This document shows positions 1-6,367 of a stretch of DNA of 9,046 nucleotides, in pieces. The stretch is from NCBI GenBank assembly GCA_964393865.1, contig CAYMUW010000068.1, positions 1 to 9,046 of the forward strand. The letters are read 5' to 3'. The notes beneath the pieces were generated by a model that was not told where the DNA came from, searched no databases, and saw only the letters and a program-made list of their open reading frames with translations. This DNA is from Suilimivivens sp964393865 (GTDB lineage: Bacteria > Bacillota > Clostridia > Lachnospirales > Lachnospiraceae). How positions within the stretch are numbered: the stretch's first letter is position 1; every line of letters begins with the position of its first letter. The translations under genes and the position numbers were made by a program.

Positions 1-301
1 GATCGAAGCAGCCCGTGTCGCTATGACTCGTTATATCAAGCGTGGTGGTAAGGTTTGGATTAAGATTTTCCCTGATAAACCAGTAACAGCTAAACCCGCA
101 GAAACACGTATGGGTTCCGGAAAGGGCACACTTGAGTACTGGGTAGCAGTAGTTAAGCCCGGACGTGTAATGTTTGAAATTGCAGGAGTTTCCGAAGAAA
201 TCGCGAAAGAAGCTTTACGTCTTGCGACTTATAAGCTTCCTTGCAAGTGCAAGATTGTTTCTAAGGCAGACTTGGAAGGTGGTGCATCAAATGAAAACTA
301 A
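1..301 (+). CDS. rplP: 50S ribosomal protein L16 (uL16), 3' part
   Basis: The reading frame is open from base 2, with base 1 the last base of a cut codon, and ends at TAA 299-301, giving 99 C-terminal residues. The family is usually about 135-145 aa, so roughly the first 45 residues lie outside the window. The visible part opens with IEAARVAMTRYIKRGGKVWI and continues through FPDKPVTAKPAETRMGSGKG, both hallmark L16 segments. L16 binds 23S rRNA near the peptidyl transferase centre and the A-site tRNA, and helps position tRNA. The last 11 bases overlap the start of rpmC, which points to translational coupling. The internal ATG at 23 is not the start, because conserved L16 sequence runs in frame upstream of it. 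Confidence 0.98.
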   Translation, partial: IEAARVAMTRYIKRGGKVWIKIFPDKPVTAKPAETRMGSGKGTLEYWVAVVKPGRVMFEIAGVSEEIAKEALRLATYKLPCKCKIVSKADLEGGASNEN

Positions 302-497
302 CAAGTATGTAGAAGATTTACAGGCAAAATCAGTCGCAGCATTGGCTGAGGACTTAGTAGCAGCAAAGAAAGAACTTTTCAATTTGAGATTCCAGAATGC
401 AACAAATCAGCTGGATAATACTGCAAGGATTAAAGAAGTAAGAAGAAATATTGCAAGAATTCAGACAGTGATCACCAAGAAGCAGAAGGAGGCTTAA
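291..497 (+). CDS. rpmC: 50S ribosomal protein L29 (uL29)
   Basis: A 68-residue protein, the usual length for L29, made largely of two predicted helices forming a hairpin. The conserved block ELFNLRFQNATNQLDNTARI matches the family's E-L-x-LRFQ-A-x-x-QL-x-N pattern. L29 sits at the polypeptide exit tunnel beside L23, where trigger factor and SRP dock. I chose the ATG at 291 rather than an earlier in-frame start at 174, because the extra 39 residues would lie over rplP and have no family counterpart. GGAAGGTGG at 274-282 is the likely ribosome binding site. The start lies inside the end of rplP with an 11-base overlap, as is common for this pair. Confidence 0.97.
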   Translation: MKTNKYVEDLQAKSVAALAEDLVAAKKELFNLRFQNATNQLDNTARIKEVRRNIARIQTVITKKQKEA

Positions 498-564
498 GAA
501 GCCGTAGAAAGCGCCGTTTAGGCGGCGGTGTGTTGCAGGAATGTCAAAGAAAGGAGATATCATC
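498..564 (+). other. rpmC-rpsQ spacer with small hairpin
   Basis: This 67-base spacer is longer than most in the cluster. It contains the stem CGCC (512-515), loop GTTTA and stem GGCG (521-524), followed by the rpsQ ribosome binding site. No gene is visible. The hairpin is only four pairs and has no U-tract, so it is not a terminator. It may simply be spacer structure. Confidence 0.4.
552..556 (+). promoter_or_regulatory. Ribosome binding site that sets the rpsQ start
   Basis: AGGAG at 552-556, within AAAGGAG, lies 8 bases before the GTG at 565. An upstream in-frame ATG at 541 would place this site inside the coding region and has no good site of its own, so the GTG is preferred. Confidence 0.8.
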
Positions 565-819
565 GTGGAAAGAAATTTAAGAAAAACACGTACCGGTAAA
601 GTTACCAGTGATAAAATGGATAAGACAATCGTTGTTGCAATTGAAGAGCACGTTAAGCATCCCCTTTACAAGAAGGTCGTTAAGAATACTTACAAGCTGA
701 AAGCTCATGATGAGAACAACGAATGCCGTGTTGGTGATACCGTTAAAGTGATGGAAACAAGGCCTTTATCCAAAGATAAAAGATGGAGACTTGTTGAAAT
801 CGTTGAAAGAGCAAAATAG
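565..819 (+). CDS. rpsQ: 30S ribosomal protein S17 (uS17)
   Basis: An 84-residue OB-fold protein that binds 16S rRNA early in 30S assembly. The start ERNLRKTRTGKVTSDKMDKT and the later KAHDENNE and METRPLSKDKRWRLVEIVE segments are characteristic of bacterial S17. The GTG at 565 is preferred over the ATG at 541: the family begins at ERN-x-RK, and the 8 extra residues (MSKKGDII) would be translated from the ribosome binding site region. The next gene, rplN, begins 21 bases after the stop. Nothing in the protein is odd apart from the GTG start. Confidence 0.96.
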   Translation: MERNLRKTRTGKVTSDKMDKTIVVAIEEHVKHPLYKKVVKNTYKLKAHDENNECRVGDTVKVMETRPLSKDKRWRLVEIVERAK

Positions 820-840
820 TATTTTGGAAGGAGAATTAGC

Positions 841-1209
841 ATGATTCAACAGGAAAGCAGACTGAAAGTCGCTGACAATACAGGTGCAAAAGAAATCCTT
901 TGCATCAGAGTTATGGGTGGATCTACAAGAAGATATGCAAATATCGGCGATGTGATCGTTGCTACGGTTAAAGATGCAACACCAGGCGGCGTTGTAAAAA
1001 AAGGTGATGTTGTAAAGGCTGTAGTTGTTCGTACCGTAAAGGGAGCACGTCGCAAAGATGGTTCTTATATTAAATTCGATGAAAATGCTGCTGTTATTAT
1101 TAAAGATGACAAGACTCCCAGAGGGACTCGTATTTTTGGACCGGTAGCAAGAGAGCTTCGTGAAAAACAGTTTATGAAAATTGTTTCCCTGGCTCCGGAA
1201 GTATTATAG
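841..1209 (+). CDS. rplN: 50S ribosomal protein L14 (uL14)
   Basis: A 122-residue protein, exactly the usual bacterial length. It starts MIQQESRLKVADNTGAKE and carries the C-terminal signature PRGTRIFGPVARELR at about residues 93-107. L14 lies on the subunit interface of the 50S, contacts 16S rRNA helix 14 through bridges, and is the docking site of the silencing factor RsfS. AAGGAG at 828-833 is the ribosome binding site. The stop TAG at 1207-1209 overlaps the AGGAGG used by rplX, so translation of the two genes is likely linked. By position this is the first gene of the classical spc block. Confidence 0.98.
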   Translation: MIQQESRLKVADNTGAKEILCIRVMGGSTRRYANIGDVIVATVKDATPGGVVKKGDVVKAVVVRTVKGARRKDGSYIKFDENAAVIIKDDKTPRGTRIFGPVARELREKQFMKIVSLAPEVL

Positions 1210-1221
1210 GAGGTGCTCGGC

Positions 1222-1533
1222 ATGGCAACTTTAAAAATCAAGAAGGGTGATACCGTTAAGGTAATTGCTGGAAAAGATAAAGGAACAGAAGGAAAGGTAA
1301 TTTCCGTTGACGCCAAGAACCATAAGGTAGTAGTTGAGGGAGTTGGTATGGTTACAAAGCATACGAAGCCTTCAGCAGCTAATCAGAATGGCGGCATTGT
1401 TCAGAAGGAAGCTCCCATTGATTTGTCAAACGTAATGTATGTTCACAAGGGTCAGCCTACAAGAGTTGGCTTTAAGATGGAAAACGATAAGAAGGTACGT
1501 TTTGCAAAGTCAACAGGCGATGTGATTGATTAA
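1222..1533 (+). CDS. rplX: 50S ribosomal protein L24 (uL24)
   Basis: A 103-residue protein with an N-terminal KOW motif (residues about 6-33, KKGDTVKVIAGKDKGTEGKV). It is one of the two initiator proteins of 50S assembly and binds the 5' end of 23S rRNA near the exit tunnel. The motif HTKPSAANQNGGIVQKEAPI is typical of the family. I start it at the ATG at 1222. A GTG at 1213 is in frame but lies within the ribosome binding site AGGAGGTG (1208-1215), which itself overlaps the rplN stop. Length and sequence are ordinary for Clostridia. Confidence 0.97.
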   Translation: MATLKIKKGDTVKVIAGKDKGTEGKVISVDAKNHKVVVEGVGMVTKHTKPSAANQNGGIVQKEAPIDLSNVMYVHKGQPTRVGFKMENDKKVRFAKSTGDVID

Positions 1534-1556
1534 TCTGGGAAAGGAGAACTGAGAGC

Positions 1557-2096
1557 GTGAGCAGACTTAAAACTATGTATAATGACGAGATCGTAGATGC
1601 TATGATCAAGAAGTTTGGATATAAGAATATCATGGAAGTACCGAAGCTCGACAAGGTTGTTGTCAACATGGGTGTTGGCGAAGCGAAGGACAATGCGAAG
1701 GTATTGGAATCCGCAGTCAAGGATCTTGAGACAATCACAGGTCAGAAGGCAGTACTTACCAAAGCTAAAAAGTCCGTTGCTAACTTCAAAATCAGAGAAG
1801 GTATGGCAATCGGCTGCAAGGTTACCCTTCGTGGTGAAAAGATGTATGATTTTATTGATCGTCTTATCAATCTTGCATTACCTCGTGTGCGTGACTTCAG
1901 AGGCGTAAATCCCAATGCGTTTGATGGCAGAGGTAACTATTCACTGGGTATCAAAGAGCAGCTTATCTTCCCTGAAATTGAGTATGATAAGGTAGATAAG
2001 GTAAGGGGAATGGATGTTATCTTTGTTACAACAGCTAAGACAGATGAAGAAGCGCGTGAATTGTTAAGATTATTCAATATGCCATTTGCGAAATAG
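1557..2096 (+). CDS. rplE: 50S ribosomal protein L5 (uL5)
   Basis: A 179-residue protein, the standard bacterial length, that binds 5S rRNA with L18 and contacts the P-site tRNA. Conserved blocks include KLDKVVVNMGVGEA (31-44), GMAIGCKVTLRG (82-93), LPRVRDFRGV (108-117) and the GNYSLGIKEQLIFPEI stretch (126-141). Translation probably begins at the GTG at 1557: AAAGGAG at 1540-1546 is 10 bases upstream, and the resulting N-terminus SRLKTMYNDEI aligns with the family. A later in-frame ATG at 1575 would drop the conserved leading residues. It sits between rplX and rpsZ as in most bacteria. Confidence 0.98.
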   Translation: MSRLKTMYNDEIVDAMIKKFGYKNIMEVPKLDKVVVNMGVGEAKDNAKVLESAVKDLETITGQKAVLTKAKKSVANFKIREGMAIGCKVTLRGEKMYDFIDRLINLALPRVRDFRGVNPNAFDGRGNYSLGIKEQLIFPEIEYDKVDKVRGMDVIFVTTAKTDEEARELLRLFNMPFAK

Positions 2097-2110
2097 GAGG
2101 AGGTAAATTC

Positions 2111-2296
2111 ATGGCTAAAACATCAATGAAGATTAAACAGCAGCGTAAACCGAAATTCTCCACAAGAGAATATACCCGTTGCAAAATTTGTGGACGTCCA
2201 CATTCTGTTCTTAGAAAATACGGAATTTGCAGAATTTGCTTCCGTGAGTTAGCCTACAAGGGTCAGATCCCCGGCGTGAAGAAAGCAAGTTGGTAG
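2111..2296 (+). CDS. rpsZ: 30S ribosomal protein S14, zinc-binding type (uS14)
   Basis: A 61-residue short-form S14 with a zinc ribbon formed by C24, C27, C40 and C43 (CKIC and CRIC). The longer zinc-free form found in proteobacteria is about 100 aa. S14 binds the 3' domain of 16S rRNA in the head of the 30S. Family-typical segments are CGRPHSVLRKYGICRICFRE and the C-terminal IPGVKKASW. In bacteria of this group a zinc-free paralogue can replace it under zinc limitation; none is seen in this window. AGGAGGAGG at 2095-2103 overlaps the rplE stop and is the ribosome binding site. The gene is also called rpsN type Z. Confidence 0.98.
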   Translation: MAKTSMKIKQQRKPKFSTREYTRCKICGRPHSVLRKYGICRICFRELAYKGQIPGVKKASW

Positions 2297-2302
2297 GAAA
2301 CA

Positions 2303-2317
2303 TTGGCCTGCGGCCGA
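2303..2317 (+). other. Small hairpin before rpsH
   Basis: TTGGCC (2303-2308), loop TGC, and GGCCGA (2312-2317) form a six-pair stem including one G-T wobble. It sits 18 bases before the rpsH ribosome binding site AGGAGG (2335-2340). There is no U-tract, so it is not a terminator. It could be an mRNA stability or spacing element. Low weight on its own. Confidence 0.4.
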
Positions 2318-2347
2318 AGTTTTGACGTTATAATAGGAGGAAATAAA

Positions 2348-2749
2348 ATGACAATGAGTGATCCTATTGCAGATATGCTTACAAGAATCCGTAACGCAAA
2401 TACTGCAAAACATGATACAGTAGACATTCCCTCTTCCAAGATGAAGCTGGCTATTGCAGACATCCTTTTGGAGGAAGGATACATTAAGAAATATGATCTG
2501 ATCGAGGAAGGAAGCTTCAAGACAATCCGTATCACCTTAAAGTACGGTGCAGACAGAAACGAAAAGATCATCAGCGGATTAAAGAGAATTTCCAAGCCCG
2601 GTCTTCGTATCTATGCCGGTAAGGAAGATCTGCCCAGAGTGCTTGGCGGACTTGGTATCGCAATCATTTCCACAAATCAGGGCGTTGTAACTGATAAGAA
2701 GGCAAGAGAACTCCAGGTAGGCGGAGAAGTATTGGCCTACGTGTGGTAG
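2348..2749 (+). CDS. rpsH: 30S ribosomal protein S8 (uS8)
   Basis: A 133-residue protein, the usual length. It begins MTMSDPIADMLTRIRNAN and carries the family signature GLGIAIISTNQGVVTDKKAR (residues 101-120). S8 binds helix 21 of 16S rRNA and organises the platform. In Escherichia coli it also represses the spc operon by binding its mRNA. Whether that holds here cannot be told from the sequence. The ATG at 2348 has a strong AGGAGG site 7 bases upstream. A TTG at 2303 is in frame but lies in a hairpin and would add 15 non-conserved residues. After its stop comes an unusually long 159-base gap before rplF. Confidence 0.97.
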   Translation: MTMSDPIADMLTRIRNANTAKHDTVDIPSSKMKLAIADILLEEGYIKKYDLIEEGSFKTIRITLKYGADRNEKIISGLKRISKPGLRIYAGKEDLPRVLGGLGIAIISTNQGVVTDKKARELQVGGEVLAYVW

Positions 2750-2751
2750 AC

Positions 2752-2794
2752 GCATAAAAATCAAGCACGAGCGAAGCGAGTATTTGATTTTTGC
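2752..2794 (+). repeat. AT-rich inverted repeat with GAGCGAAGCGAG core
   Basis: AAAAATCAA (2756-2764) pairs perfectly with TTGATTTTT (2784-2792), and GC (2752-2753) can pair with GC (2793-2794) across a two-base bulge. The loop holds GAGCGAAGCGAG (2769-2780, offset by one base within CGAGCGAAGCGAG), which reads the same forwards and backwards on one strand. The stem sits 2 bases after the rpsH stop codon. It resembles interspersed palindromic elements seen in intergenic DNA of some Clostridia. That resemblance is from memory and not tested. Because the T-run is part of the stem, it is a weak candidate for a terminator. Confidence 0.5.
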
Positions 2795-2800
2795 GGCACC

Positions 2801-2882
2801 ACAACGAGAAAGCCAAGAGCAGCGTGAGCTGCGGGCAGATGCAAAGCATATGCGGCTTTCGAGTTTGCAACCACTAAGTTGT
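2801..2882 (+). promoter_or_regulatory. Candidate three-way-junction RNA upstream of rplF
   Basis: An outer helix GAAAGCC (2808-2814) / GGCTTTC (2854-2860) encloses two hairpins. The first is GCAGC (2819-2823), GUGA tetraloop, GCTGC (2828-2832). The second is GCAGATGC (2835-2842), AAA loop, GCATATGC (2846-2853) with one G-A mismatch. The outer helix extends through tandem G-A/A-G mismatches (2806-2807 with 2861-2862) to AAC (2803-2805) / GTT (2863-2865). A further hairpin, CAAC (2868-2871) / GTTG (2878-2881), follows just before the rplF ribosome binding site. The pairing was found by eye. A role in spc operon control, RNA processing or as a mobile repeat is inference. Confidence 0.5.
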
Positions 2883-2908
2883 AGTAAATAATTATAGGAG
2901 GTACGGGC

Positions 2909-3451
2909 ATGTCACGTATAGGAAGAATGCCAATCGCAATCCCTGCAGGCGTTACTGTTGAGGTTGCAGAAAATAATAAAGTGACTGTAAAAGGTCCTAA
3001 GGGAACACTGGAAAGAGTGCTTCCGGCAGAGATGGAAATCAAGGTAGAGGGAGCAGAGATTACTGTTTCCAGACCCAATGATTTGAAGAAAATGAAGTCT
3101 TTACATGGTCTCACAAGAACTCTGATCCACAACATGGTAGTAGGTGTTACGGATGGCTATGAGAAGAAACTGGAAGTAAATGGTGTTGGTTACAGAGCAG
3201 CCAAATCCGGCAATAAGTTAACCTTATCTTTAGGATATTCTCACCCCGTTGAGATGACAGACCCTGAAGGTATTGAAACAGTACTGGAGGGTCAGAACAT
3301 CATCATTGTTAAGGGTATTGATAAAGAAAAAGTTGGCCAATTCGCAGCTGAAATCAGAGACAAGAGAAGACCTGAGCCTTATAAGGGTAAGGGTATCAAG
3401 TATGCTGATGAAACAATCAGACGTAAAGTTGGTAAGACTGGTAAGAAATAG
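2909..3451 (+). CDS. rplF: 50S ribosomal protein L6 (uL6)
   Basis: A 180-residue protein built of two similar alpha/beta domains, the standard bacterial size. It starts MSRIGRMPIAIPAGV. The middle segment VNGVGYRA (90-97) and the C-terminal signature PEPYKGKGIKY (155-165) identify it. L6 binds 23S rRNA helix 97 near the sarcin-ricin loop and the GTPase-associated centre. Its ribosome binding site AGGAGG lies at 2896-2901. The gene follows a folded 159-base gap rather than the usual short spacer, so its expression could be separately tuned from rpsH. The protein itself shows nothing odd. Confidence 0.98.
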   Translation: MSRIGRMPIAIPAGVTVEVAENNKVTVKGPKGTLERVLPAEMEIKVEGAEITVSRPNDLKKMKSLHGLTRTLIHNMVVGVTDGYEKKLEVNGVGYRAAKSGNKLTLSLGYSHPVEMTDPEGIETVLEGQNIIIVKGIDKEKVGQFAAEIRDKRRPEPYKGKGIKYADETIRRKVGKTGKK

Positions 3452-3468
3452 ATAAGGAGAGTGTAAAG

Positions 3469-3837
3469 ATGGTTAGTAAAGAGTCAAGACAAAAAGTTCG
3501 TGTTAAAAAGCACATGAAAATACGTAACCGCTTCAGCGGAACAGCTGAGAGACCTCGTCTTGCAGTGTTCAGAAGCAATAATCATATGTATGCTCAAATT
3601 ATTGACGATACAGTTGGAAATACCTTAGTTGCAGCTTCCACCGTTGAAAAGGAAGTTAAGGCTGAGCTTGAAAAAACCAATAACGTTGATGCAGCAGCAT
3701 ATCTTGGAACAGTCATTGCTAAGAGAGCAATTGAAAAGGGTATTGATACCGTTGTTTTTGACAGAGGCGGCTTTATATACCAGGGTAAGATCGCAGCGTT
3801 AGCTGATGCGGCCAGAGAAGCTGGCCTGAAATTCTAG
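3469..3837 (+). CDS. rplR: 50S ribosomal protein L18 (uL18)
   Basis: A 122-residue protein of normal length that carries 5S rRNA into the large subunit together with L5. The N-terminal tail is basic (SRQKVRVKKHMKIRNRF). It is followed by the conserved ERPRLAVFRSNNHMYAQIID (27-46) and the C-terminal FDRGGFIYQGKIAALADAAR and EAGLKF. The ribosome binding site is AAGGAGAG at 3454-3461. Its stop is 17 bases before rpsE. Order and sequence are as expected for the spc operon. Confidence 0.98.
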   Translation: MVSKESRQKVRVKKHMKIRNRFSGTAERPRLAVFRSNNHMYAQIIDDTVGNTLVAASTVEKEVKAELEKTNNVDAAAYLGTVIAKRAIEKGIDTVVFDRGGFIYQGKIAALADAAREAGLKF

Positions 3838-3854
3838 GAAGGGAGAAACTAAAC

Positions 3855-4364
3855 ATGAGACGTACAATCATCGATGTCAGCGGCATGGAAATAACAGAAA
3901 AAGTAGTTTCCATCAAGCGAGTAACCAAGGTTGTTAAGGGTGGTCGTAACATGCGTTTTACAGCTCTGGTAGTAGTTGGAGACATGAATGGTCATGTTGG
4001 CGCTGGACTTGGAAAGGCAACAGAAATTCCCGAGGCGATCCGTAAGGGAAAAGAGGATGCCATTAAGAATATGGTTTCTGTTGCAAAAGATGAGAATAAT
4101 AGTATTACACATGATTTCACAGGAAAATTTGGTTCCGCTTCCGTTCTTTTGAAGAAGGCTCCTGAAGGTACAGGTATCATCGCAGGTGGTCCTGCACGTA
4201 TCGTTTGTGAGCTTGCCGGTATCAAAAATATCCGTACAAAATCACTTGGTTCTAACAATAAGCAGAATGTTGTGCTTGCAACAATCGCAGGCTTAAGCGA
4301 GCTTAAGACACCTGAGGACGTGGCAAGAAGACGTGGTAAATCCGTTGAGGAAATCATGGCATAG
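3855..4364 (+). CDS. rpsE: 30S ribosomal protein S5 (uS5)
   Basis: A 169-residue protein with an N-terminal double-stranded RNA-binding-like domain and a C-terminal S5 fold. Visible signatures are VTKVVKGGRNMRF (23-35), the loop where spectinomycin-resistance changes map in other bacteria, APEGTGIIAGGP (102-113) and SLGSNN (130-135). S5 helps maintain decoding accuracy and the mRNA entry helicase activity with S3 and S4. The loop is intact, with no obvious resistance deletion. The ribosome binding site is GGAAGGGAG at 3837-3845, overlapping the end of rplR. The ATG at 3855 gives a short N-terminus that matches the family. Confidence 0.98.
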   Translation: MRRTIIDVSGMEITEKVVSIKRVTKVVKGGRNMRFTALVVVGDMNGHVGAGLGKATEIPEAIRKGKEDAIKNMVSVAKDENNSITHDFTGKFGSASVLLKKAPEGTGIIAGGPARIVCELAGIKNIRTKSLGSNNKQNVVLATIAGLSELKTPEDVARRRGKSVEEIMA

Positions 4365-4377
4365 GAGGGAATGAAAG

Positions 4378-4566
4378 ATGGCAGAGCAGAAAATGTTAAA
4401 AATCACTTTAGTGAAATCTCCTATCGGTGCAGTTCCCAAGCATAAAGCTACTGTAGAATCCATGGGACTTAGAAAGCTGAATAAGACGATTACATTGCCT
4501 GACAATGCGGCTACAAGAGGTCAGATTCAGCAGATCAGACATTTAGTAAAAGTTGAAGAAATTTAA
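4378..4566 (+). CDS. rpmD: 50S ribosomal protein L30 (uL30)
   Basis: A 62-residue ferredoxin-like small protein, within the normal 58-62 range. It carries LKITLVKSPIGAVPKHKATV followed by LGL-type GLRKLNKTI. L30 sits on the solvent side of the 50S near 23S domain II and the 5S region. AGGAGGG at 4363-4369 is 8 bases upstream of the ATG at 4378. An out-of-frame ATG at 4371 is ignored. A methionine at residue 6 is an alternative start that would also give a plausible protein, but the spacing favours the first ATG. Confidence 0.97.
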   Translation: MAEQKMLKITLVKSPIGAVPKHKATVESMGLRKLNKTITLPDNAATRGQIQQIRHLVKVEEI

Positions 4567-4588
4567 TAGATAAGGAGGTGTCAACAAA

Positions 4589-5032
4589 ATGGAATTATCA
4601 AATTTAAGACCTGCTGAAGGGTCAAAGCACAGTGATAATTTTAGAAGAGGTCGTGGACACGGTTCAGGAAATGGCAAGACTGCCGGCAAGGGCCATAAGG
4701 GTCAGAAAGCTCGTTCAGGAGCACCCAGACCCGGCTTTGAAGGTGGTCAGATGCCTTTATACAGAAGAATTCCCAAGAGAGGCTTTACATGCCCCAGCTC
4801 AAAGGAAATCGTAGGTATCAATTTAGGAGTACTGAATGATAGATTTGAAGACGGTGCTGTAGTTGATGTGGAAGCATTAATCGAAAGCGGCATTGTTAAG
4901 AATCCCAAAGATGGCGTTAAGATCCTCGGAAACGGAGAAATTACCAAGAAGCTTACAGTAAAAGCAAATGCTTTCAGTGCATCCGCAAAAGAAAAAATTG
5001 AAGCTGTTGGTGGAACTGCAGAGGTGATGTAA
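4589..5032 (+). CDS. rplO: 50S ribosomal protein L15 (uL15)
   Basis: A 147-residue protein of usual length. The N-terminal part is an extended glycine- and basic-rich tail (RRGRGHGSGNGKTAGKGHKG, about residues 19-38) that threads into 23S rRNA. It is followed by GFEGGQMPLYRRIPKRGF (49-66) and a globular C-terminal domain. L15 is a late assembly protein of the 50S. The ribosome binding site AAGGAGGTG (4572-4580) is very strong. Only one base separates its stop from the secY start, and the secY ribosome binding site lies inside its last codons, which indicates coupled translation. Confidence 0.98.
   Translation: MELSNLRPAEGSKHSDNFRRGRGHGSGNGKTAGKGHKGQKARSGAPRPGFEGGQMPLYRRIPKRGFTCPSSKEIVGINLGVLNDRFEDGAVVDVEALIESGIVKNPKDGVKILGNGEITKKLTVKANAFSASAKEKIEAVGGTAEVM
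5022..5028 (+). promoter_or_regulatory. secY ribosome binding site inside rplO
   Basis: AGGTGAT (5022-5028) matches the 3' half of the ideal AGGAGGTGATC and lies 5 bases before the secY ATG, within the last rplO codons. Ribosomes finishing rplO probably re-initiate here. Confidence 0.75.
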
Positions 5033-5033
5033 T

Positions 5034-6350
5034 ATGCTTACAACCTTGAAAAACACATTTAAAATTAAAGAAATAAGAAATAAACTTTTATTCACATTTG
5101 GCATGCTTGTTGTGATCCGTTTGGGATCACAGCTGCCCGTGCCCGGTGTTGTCAGAGGTTATTTTTCTGCCTGGTTTGAACAACAGGGAGGCGGGGATGC
5201 GTTCAATTTCTTTGATGCTGTTACAGGCGGATCGTTCACATCTATGTCAATTTTGGCACTGAATATTACACCGTATATCACATCTTCCATCATTATGCAG
5301 CTCCTTACGATTGCAATTCCCAAGCTGGAAGAAATGCAGAAGGAAGGCGAGGACGGAAGAAAGAAGATTGCTTCTATTACCCGTTATGTGACGGTGGCGC
5401 TTGCATTGATTGAATCATCAGCAATGGCTATCGGTTTTGGCAGGAGCGGTCTGTTGGAAGAATATAATGCAATGAATGTGATTACTGTAATTGCTGCGCT
5501 TACTGCAGGAAGTGCATTTCTGATGTGGGTAGGCGAGCGAATCACAGAAAAGGGTGTTGGAAACGGTATTTCCATTGTGCTGGTAATCAACATCATTTCA
5601 AGAGTGCCTCAGGATATTAAATCATTGTTTGAACAGTTTGTTTTTGGAAAGGCAATTGCAGTAGGCGCCGTTGCAGCACTGATTATCTTAGCTATTATTG
5701 TTGCAATGGTTGTTTTGGTAATTATCTTAAACGACGGAACACGAAAAATCCCCGTGCAGTATGCAAAGAAGGTACAGGGAAGAAAGATGGTAGGCGGTCA
5801 AACCTCATCTATTCCGTTAAAGGTAAATACAGCCGGCGTTATTCCCATTATTTTTGCATCGTCTCTGATGCAGCTGCCCATTGTTATCTGCAGCTTCTTT
5901 AATTATCAGGGAACGGGTGTATGGGGACATATTTTGAAGGGCTTAAATTCCAGCTACTGGTGCAAGCCCAGCGAACCTGTATATTCAATCGGACTTTTGG
6001 TGTATATTGTATTGGTAATTTTCTTTGCCTACTTCTATACATCCATTACCTTTAATCCGTTGGAAATATCAGAAAACATGAAAAAGCAGGGCGGCTTTAT
6101 TCCCGGTATCAGACCCGGAAAGCCGACCAGTGAATATCTGACAAAAATCCTGAATTACATTATTTTTATCGGTGCAGTAGGACTTACAATCGTTTGTGTA
6201 ATACCTTTCTTCTTTAACGGTGTATTTGGCGCACAGGTATCCTTTGGCGGAACCAGTCTGATTATTATTGTCAGCGTTGTGCTTGAAACCATGAAGCAGG
6301 TTGAGTCTCAGATGCTGGTACGTAATTACAAGGGCTTTTTGAATGATTAA
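5034..6350 (+). CDS. secY: Protein translocase channel subunit SecY
   Basis: A 438-residue integral membrane protein with ten hydrophobic segments, the usual SecY size and layout. It forms the channel of the SecYEG translocon in the cytoplasmic membrane for Sec-dependent export and membrane insertion. Recognisable parts are the first segment with RLGSQLPVPGV, the plug/TM2 region ILALNITPYITSSIIMQLL, the cytoplasmic loop PVQYAKKVQGRKMVGGQTSS before TM7, and the last large cytoplasmic loop NPLEISENMKKQGGFIPGIR with the conserved GIRPG arginine that contacts SecA or the ribosome. The C-terminal VESQMLVRNYKGFL is also typical. It follows rplO after one base. The 119-base gap after it is folded and may separate it from adk. 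Confidence 0.98.
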   Translation: MLTTLKNTFKIKEIRNKLLFTFGMLVVIRLGSQLPVPGVVRGYFSAWFEQQGGGDAFNFFDAVTGGSFTSMSILALNITPYITSSIIMQLLTIAIPKLEEMQKEGEDGRKKIASITRYVTVALALIESSAMAIGFGRSGLLEEYNAMNVITVIAALTAGSAFLMWVGERITEKGVGNGISIVLVINIISRVPQDIKSLFEQFVFGKAIAVGAVAALIILAIIVAMVVLVIILNDGTRKIPVQYAKKVQGRKMVGGQTSSIPLKVNTAGVIPIIFASSLMQLPIVICSFFNYQGTGVWGHILKGLNSSYWCKPSEPVYSIGLLVYIVLVIFFAYFYTSITFNPLEISENMKKQGGFIPGIRPGKPTSEYLTKILNYIIFIGAVGLTIVCVIPFFFNGVFGAQVSFGGTSLIIIVSVVLETMKQVESQMLVRNYKGFLND

Positions 6351-6366
6351 ATGATTTAAATACAAT
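6339..6366 (+). promoter_or_regulatory. Possible promoter for adk-map
   Basis: TTGAAT (6339-6344) and TACAAT (6361-6366) are separated by 16 bases and resemble the -35 and -10 boxes of the housekeeping sigma factor (4 of 6 and 5 of 6 matches). Transcription would start near 6373, inside the left arm of the adjacent hairpin. The -35 box overlaps the end of secY. AT-rich sequence makes chance matches easy, so this is tentative. Confidence 0.35.
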
Positions 6367-6367
6367 T

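Noticed and set aside
1534..1556. An S8-binding repressor site at the rplX-rplE boundary as in Escherichia coli
   Set aside because: The 23-base spacer holds only the rplE ribosome binding site and no evident stem-bulge structure resembling 16S helix 21. A site within coding sequence cannot be excluded by eye.
2322..2334. TTGACG followed by TATAAT upstream of rpsH, looking like a promoter
   Set aside because: The two boxes are separated by only one base, so they cannot serve together as -35 and -10. No suitable -35 is placed about 17 bases before the TATAAT.
2756..2792. Intrinsic terminator after rpsH (stem ending in TTTTT)
   Set aside because: The T-run is consumed in an AT-only stem and the core is not a GC hairpin. 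Termination here would cut off essential genes rplF to secY, for which no promoter is visible in the gap.
3855..4364. Possible spectinomycin-resistance change in S5
   Set aside because: The loop VTKVVKGGRNMRF is complete with no deletion; variation fits normal family differences.
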